Shown here: in pieces, positions 27,801 through 33,800 of the stretch
Numbering within the stretch: the stretch's first letter is position 1
How the letters are laid out: the number at the start of each line of letters is the position of its first letter
Assembly (NCBI RefSeq): GCF_040436345.1
Contig: NC_133225.1
Location: 27,938,040-28,002,039 of the forward strand
Direction of reading: 5' to 3'
Source of the DNA: Pagrus major
Lineage: Eukaryota; Chordata; Actinopteri; Spariformes; Sparidae
DNA length: 64,000 bases
Position numbers and translations under genes: made by a program
Notes under the pieces: generated by a model
What the model was told of the DNA's origin: nothing
Databases searched by the model: none
What the model saw: the letters and a program-made list of their open reading frames with translations, nothing else

Positions 27801-30800
27801 ATATTCAACATACAAACATGAGAGTGGTATTGGTCTTTAGCATTTAGTATTATAGAACATATTTAATTCAGAGTACAGTACCTGAGAGTCCACTGCCTTG
27901 GCCATGTAGTGGTCTGTATTGTTTGTGCGATCCCAGGAAAAGACGATGACTTCGCTGGAACAATCTCGCAACAACTCCAGGTTCTTGGGAGGACAGGGAA
28001 CTGAAAGGAAATGGAGATTTATACATTAATATAGACTGTAAAGTACTTTTTCTGAATGTTCTCTACACCAATAGATAGATAGATAGATAGATAGCATTAA
28101 AAGGACAAGAGAGGTAAAATTTAAACAAAACAAAAAAAAAGTAAATGGGGTTAAATATCAACATCAAGGGCGAGGCAAATCCCTTTTCAGGTTAAAACGC
28201 CCTGATACTGAAGATTGCGCTCCTGTGTTGCTTTTCACTGTAAGAGGTTTCAGGTTTAACACAAACACAGGCTCATTCTTAGCAGCCTGAACACAACACA
28301 ATATGATATACACAGTAGAGCTCAATAGGAGACCCAGTTTTCACAGTCGACACCTAGTGATGCGCTCAAATAAACTTGTGAAAACAAAACAAGGAGAGGA
28401 GAAAAAAAAAGTTGTAAACAAACTATTCCCACATGACTGACATGACCTAATCCACACCCTGAGGTGAAAACAAATAGACTCAAACAATGTCAGAATAGTC
28501 TTGAAGTCAAGTTCCCGATGTAATCTTCAATCTAATTTGTCAGTTTGATGTGGTTCAAATGTGGATCATACTCTGTGAATCAAAATAGCCCAGTGACAAA
28601 TATGTTATTTAAAAACAAAATCACAACTAATTATAAATGATGGAGTGTCCTTTGCTCGTGCTTGTAGGCTTTTTTTGAGCTGCTTTGTTCAGTTCAAAAC
28701 TATGACATCATCTCTGAAAGGTGCAAATCTATGAATCTTTCAAATCACCATTAAATGCATCAAATAACATTAAAATAAAATGTAGTCATTCATTAATTCA
28801 TAAAATGTGACATGATTTGCTTCTGTATTTATTAACTTCTGTATTAATTCCCCAATTCCTTTGCTTTCCCATTTGAATTTAGATTTAATTTATCAATCTA
28901 TTTTGTGTTTATCTGTGTATTATTCTCTCTTTGTATATGTGTAACCCCAAACTTTTCTGTATCTTCTTTTTACATTTCTTTATGCATTTTTGCTAATTGT
29001 CATTTGGTGTGATTTTTAATGTCAGAATTCAGTCAGAATAGCCCAATAAGAACTATATTATCAAAAACTAAATCAATATGGTCTCAAAATGATGGTTTGT
29101 CCTTTGTAGTCTTTTGCCAAAGGGTCTTATATCACTGGATTGAGTAATATAATGTGTTTCTTCATGGATTAAATGGCTGTATCTTTGACCTGAAACAATT
29201 ACTTTTCATAAAATCATATTCAGCATCATCCAACTCATGACAACTTAGCAGTGGACAATGTGGCCCCAGGGGTGGGGTAGGACAAAACAAATCTCGACAA
29301 GGCTCTCCAACAGAATAGAGTGATATGTGAGATGAAAGGATTAAGTGCCTTCACAAAATAGAAGACAGGGTGGAGCCGTTCATCTGCTAATTATTTAAAA
29401 GACACGGAGCCATGCAGTCCTTTAACTGGCATACATGGGTGGGTTACTGGTTGGCTCACTTTGGTGAAATAATGGCCAAATTTGGTTTTATTTCATGTGA
29501 AGTGCTTTCATCAACTCTGTTTAATAGTAACTTTTTAATATTGTTTTTGAAACAAAGCAATCTGACAATGAGACTGAATAAATCAGAAGATGTTGATGCG
29601 TCAGTCTCAACCGGGCTAATAGATCAGACTCACACATGAAAAGTTCGATTCTTTATCAATCGATATAAAACCTAAAGCACGCCTCATTTTCCTACTGAAT
29701 GACACACTTGACATTTTTATTTGTATTCTACATTGCTATAAATAGGAATACGAATATATTGAGGTTTGATAAAACATTTGGCATTATTCTGTCATCACTG
29801 TTGAAACTTTCCACTTACAAAGGGGCACTTGGCTGATTTTTCACAAGAGATTCAGTTTACTTTCAGCCTATGAAAACGGTTGTATAATATCTTCTGTGGT
29901 TCTGGAGGAACTTTCCAAAACCAGGTAACGTCACAGCGATGTCATCAGTTTGGGCTTGGAGACTTCATATTTATAACAGAAAGACTCCATTGACTGTGAG
30001 GGTTTGATGAAGAATGTTATTGAGTTGTATTTTGGAAACTTTAAGATCCCTTTTCGAGCTGTTGAGATCGCTCTGCCTCTACTGCTTTGATTTTGACCAT
30101 TTTGCTTTTTAATGTGCAACTTTGTGTAACTGGAAAACTAAACTGGAAACATTCCCTTGAGGGTTACAACTGCTCTGGTTTCCCTGCTTTTCATTTCGTC
30201 TTCTTGCTTAGTTTTTAAGCATTTTATCAATGCAGTAGTTCCTTTAAATACTTTGAATTACATAAAAAAGGCCTTACATAAAAAGAAATGGCATGTAAAA
30301 CAGTAGTGATTTAGTGACACAACTTCAGCCTCCTTCTTTCTAGTACTTTACCTGTGAAGAAATCCAGTTCCTGATATGATTCAAGAAAGATTTCAAACAG
30401 AGATACGAAAAGACTGATTTCTCTATTTACATACACTTTTAACACATCATTTAAAAAGGCTGAACTTTACGACTCTGACTTCTCCTCCTTTAAAAAGATT
30501 TCATTGTTTTGTTATTTTGTGCTGAGTACCTGGAGAGAAAACCATCTGCTCCCATATGAATAAAGAGCTACAACAATGGTCCTGGGTGGTTGAGAGGGTC
30601 ACATAATCTCCATTGAATAAACTTGATCAAAATGGACTTTGGAGATTGTATATCTGATAAAGTGACACATGTATCTCACCAGTCTGAAAAGTGGTCCAGG
30701 TTGTGTTCACCATGTGCTTGCAGCTCTCTGACATGGGTGTCACATGCACCTCGTAGCTCTGGCCACAACGCAGACCGGAGATCTGGCAGCTGGTGCTCTG

Positions 30801-33800
30801 GCTGGTGCACGTCAGCTCCGTGCCGTTATCGGCAATCGCCGAGGCCTCGTAGGATTCAGCGCCGAACACGGCCGACCAGTGCACCATGGCAGAGTTAGTG
30901 GTGCAGGTGTAGTCCACGGAAACTGAGGAAACTGGTTTCAGCTCTGCAAGAAACACAATACATCAGAGTATGTTTGTTTGATTCTACGTGAGAAAACAAC
31001 TTTTTACAAGAACATAGACTGTAGTGGACTGACACTTTCAGTTTCATATAATTATCCCTCACACGCGAAACATTTCCCCAAATTATTGACTTCATGTATT
31101 TCAATCACATATAAAACTCATATGTAATGCTATTACAAAAGTTTCATGAAAAGTATATAATTTAATGCAAAGTATTTCCATCATGTTGAGCTGATGTGAA
31201 TACATTAAAAAACGCAGTCACATTACTTTTATCTATACAATTTTTAGAGTGCAGCTTTTGCACACCTTAAGGTCATAGATTTTTTGGTCCAGGTGTGTTT
31301 GATGGGATTGTGAGGGATGTCTGTCTGTGTGGCCTGACTGGGCCACGCGAGACCACAACCCTACTGAAGACAGCCTCCCCCATTGTCCTCTAAGATAACC
31401 TGATGAGGGTCTAAGTACCGAAACATTGTCAATAAACTTAATTGCAAGTGAAGTGGACAGTGTGCGGGAGTCTTTTTTCCCTTTTTAAAAATGCATTATC
31501 TTAATATTTTCTTTATTTTTTAAGAAATTTTAATTGGAATTGAAATACATTAAGTCAATGTTTTAGAAACTATTTCTTCGATTGTGTTCGAGGCCCATTT
31601 TTCCCAGCAATCCTGATTGGAGAGTTGTTCTGACTAAAAGAGAAGCTTTGTTCTGTTCAAAACTATCATATTATCGTGAAAAGGTACAAATTTATGGCAA
31701 AATCGAACTGAAACTGCCAAAATGGAAAATAAAGAAAGAAACATTATACATAGGCATATATTATTTCATAAAATGTGACACTGTTTAAAATCGCTTCTGT
31801 ATTAATTTACTTCTGTATTAACTCCCTGAATATTTCACTTTCACATTTAATGTTCAATTTTATTTATTAATTTTTAAATGTATGTTTTTGTTTCTTTATT
31901 ATTTCCCCTTGAATTTCTCCCCCATGTATATCCCCACATATATTTATTTCTATATTTTCTTTTTACATCTCTTTATGCATTTTTGCTTGATTATGCAAAT
32001 GAGAGGGCTGTCATTCAAACAGTGTGATCCTCCCATTGGTCGATCAACATTATAGTGCAGATTAACTATACATGTCTTGCTTACGCACTGTTGGCCAGAT
32101 TCACCATTCATTTATTTATCAAGTGACTTATTTATTTGAATATTTTTGATTTTGGCATTTTCTTCCTTCCAGACATTTGACAATATACTGTTAAGGCCGT
32201 GTGGTCCATATTTAATAAGGCGTATATAAACTAAAATAATCACCTTAGATTTCTGTTTTTTATTGGGTTTATGTTGTTCGTGACTGACTCAACAACAAGT
32301 GGGTTGTCAGGGCATCTGAATCCTTTTTCTCCTAAGGATCATATTCTGCATGTCTGTAAGGAATGCCTCAGAGAGAATAGCTGACCTAGATCCTTATCAC
32401 CAAGTTATTGATATTGGTTTGGCTCAGCTGACTCACTGTTGGTGGTGTATGTGAAGTCTGTGGGCTCGCTCGGCAGCAGGAACATGTTGAATGAGGACAC
32501 TGATATCAGATAGGTGGAGCATGGGAGGATGCCTTGAACATCCAGCTTGGTGTCTGTGACGTTGTACAAAGTCGGGCTGTTGGGTTCATCCGTGTCCCGG
32601 ATGGCGATGTGGTACAACAGAACATCCTCCACCGGCTCCCAAAACACCCTTACTGTACCCCGGCCGGTCTGTGTTACTGTGACATTGGTTGGAGGCTCAG
32701 TCACTGCAGGCAGACATGAGGACTTAGTTAGAGAGAGATCATTAAATCAGATTTTTTAATCACTAATTTGAAGCTAATTGTTGTGGCCTCTAAAAGGGTC
32801 ACTGTTGTCATTCAAGTTATTAATATATTTATTGATATGATTTATATAGATGACAAGGTTACAATGATGATCTTAGAATAAACATATGACCTCAATCTCA
32901 AACATCTACAGCGGTAAAATGTAACATACACATTAATGCAGCAGTAATATGAATCCAAAAACATCAGGTGCCATTTTACTGCAGAATGAGTCCTTTTACT
33001 TTTGATACTTTAAGTCAGTTTGGCTGATATTTGCCTCTGAAGCTTGTGTTGTCACCCAAATACAATGAAGTTGAATGGATTCACTGTGCTGTGTATGCAG
33101 CTCAAAGGTTTGAAAAATTATGTTTAGAAAACTCATCAGCACCAGAAACATTGTCCCTATTACTGATAATCCACAAATGTTGCTGTTTTTGTAAAGACTT
33201 CTTTTGTAAAAACGTAGTTCCAAATAAAACTGCCCACAGTGAGGTTTGGATTATCCAAAGTAACCATAAAATTGTTCGTAGGAGAGTTGGAAACAAGTTT
33301 CTTTGTGATTTTGGTAAACTGACCCTTTAATCAACATGAACTCTGTAACTTTCCAGCACCAAAACAATTTTTGATTTGTGTTAGAGCCACTAACATGGAT
33401 AGGCAGCTGCTGTACAGATTGTACAGCCTCTATTGTGGGATGTTAATAATAAATACCCACATTTTGAAGAAAATGTTATAACGATGGCAGCAACTTCATT
33501 CACTAAATGGACAGTGTGGCACTTTTAGTACTTGTTACTTACTCTAGGAGTGTAATATGTCAATGGAGTTTAATGCAAATACATTCACTTAGCTGTAGAA
33601 ACTGACACTGGACACAGTACATCATAATAACCTCACTCTTCTTGATCTACTGCAGCTACATGAAGCTTTTAGCTGTTATGCTTGATTTGATGAAGAAAAA
33701 ACTAAATTTGCAGCGATGATTTATGATAATAAAATCATCTGAACAATATCTTGTCAAAAATTGACTGTATAATACTTTATGGTCATTGTGTCTTGATGTT

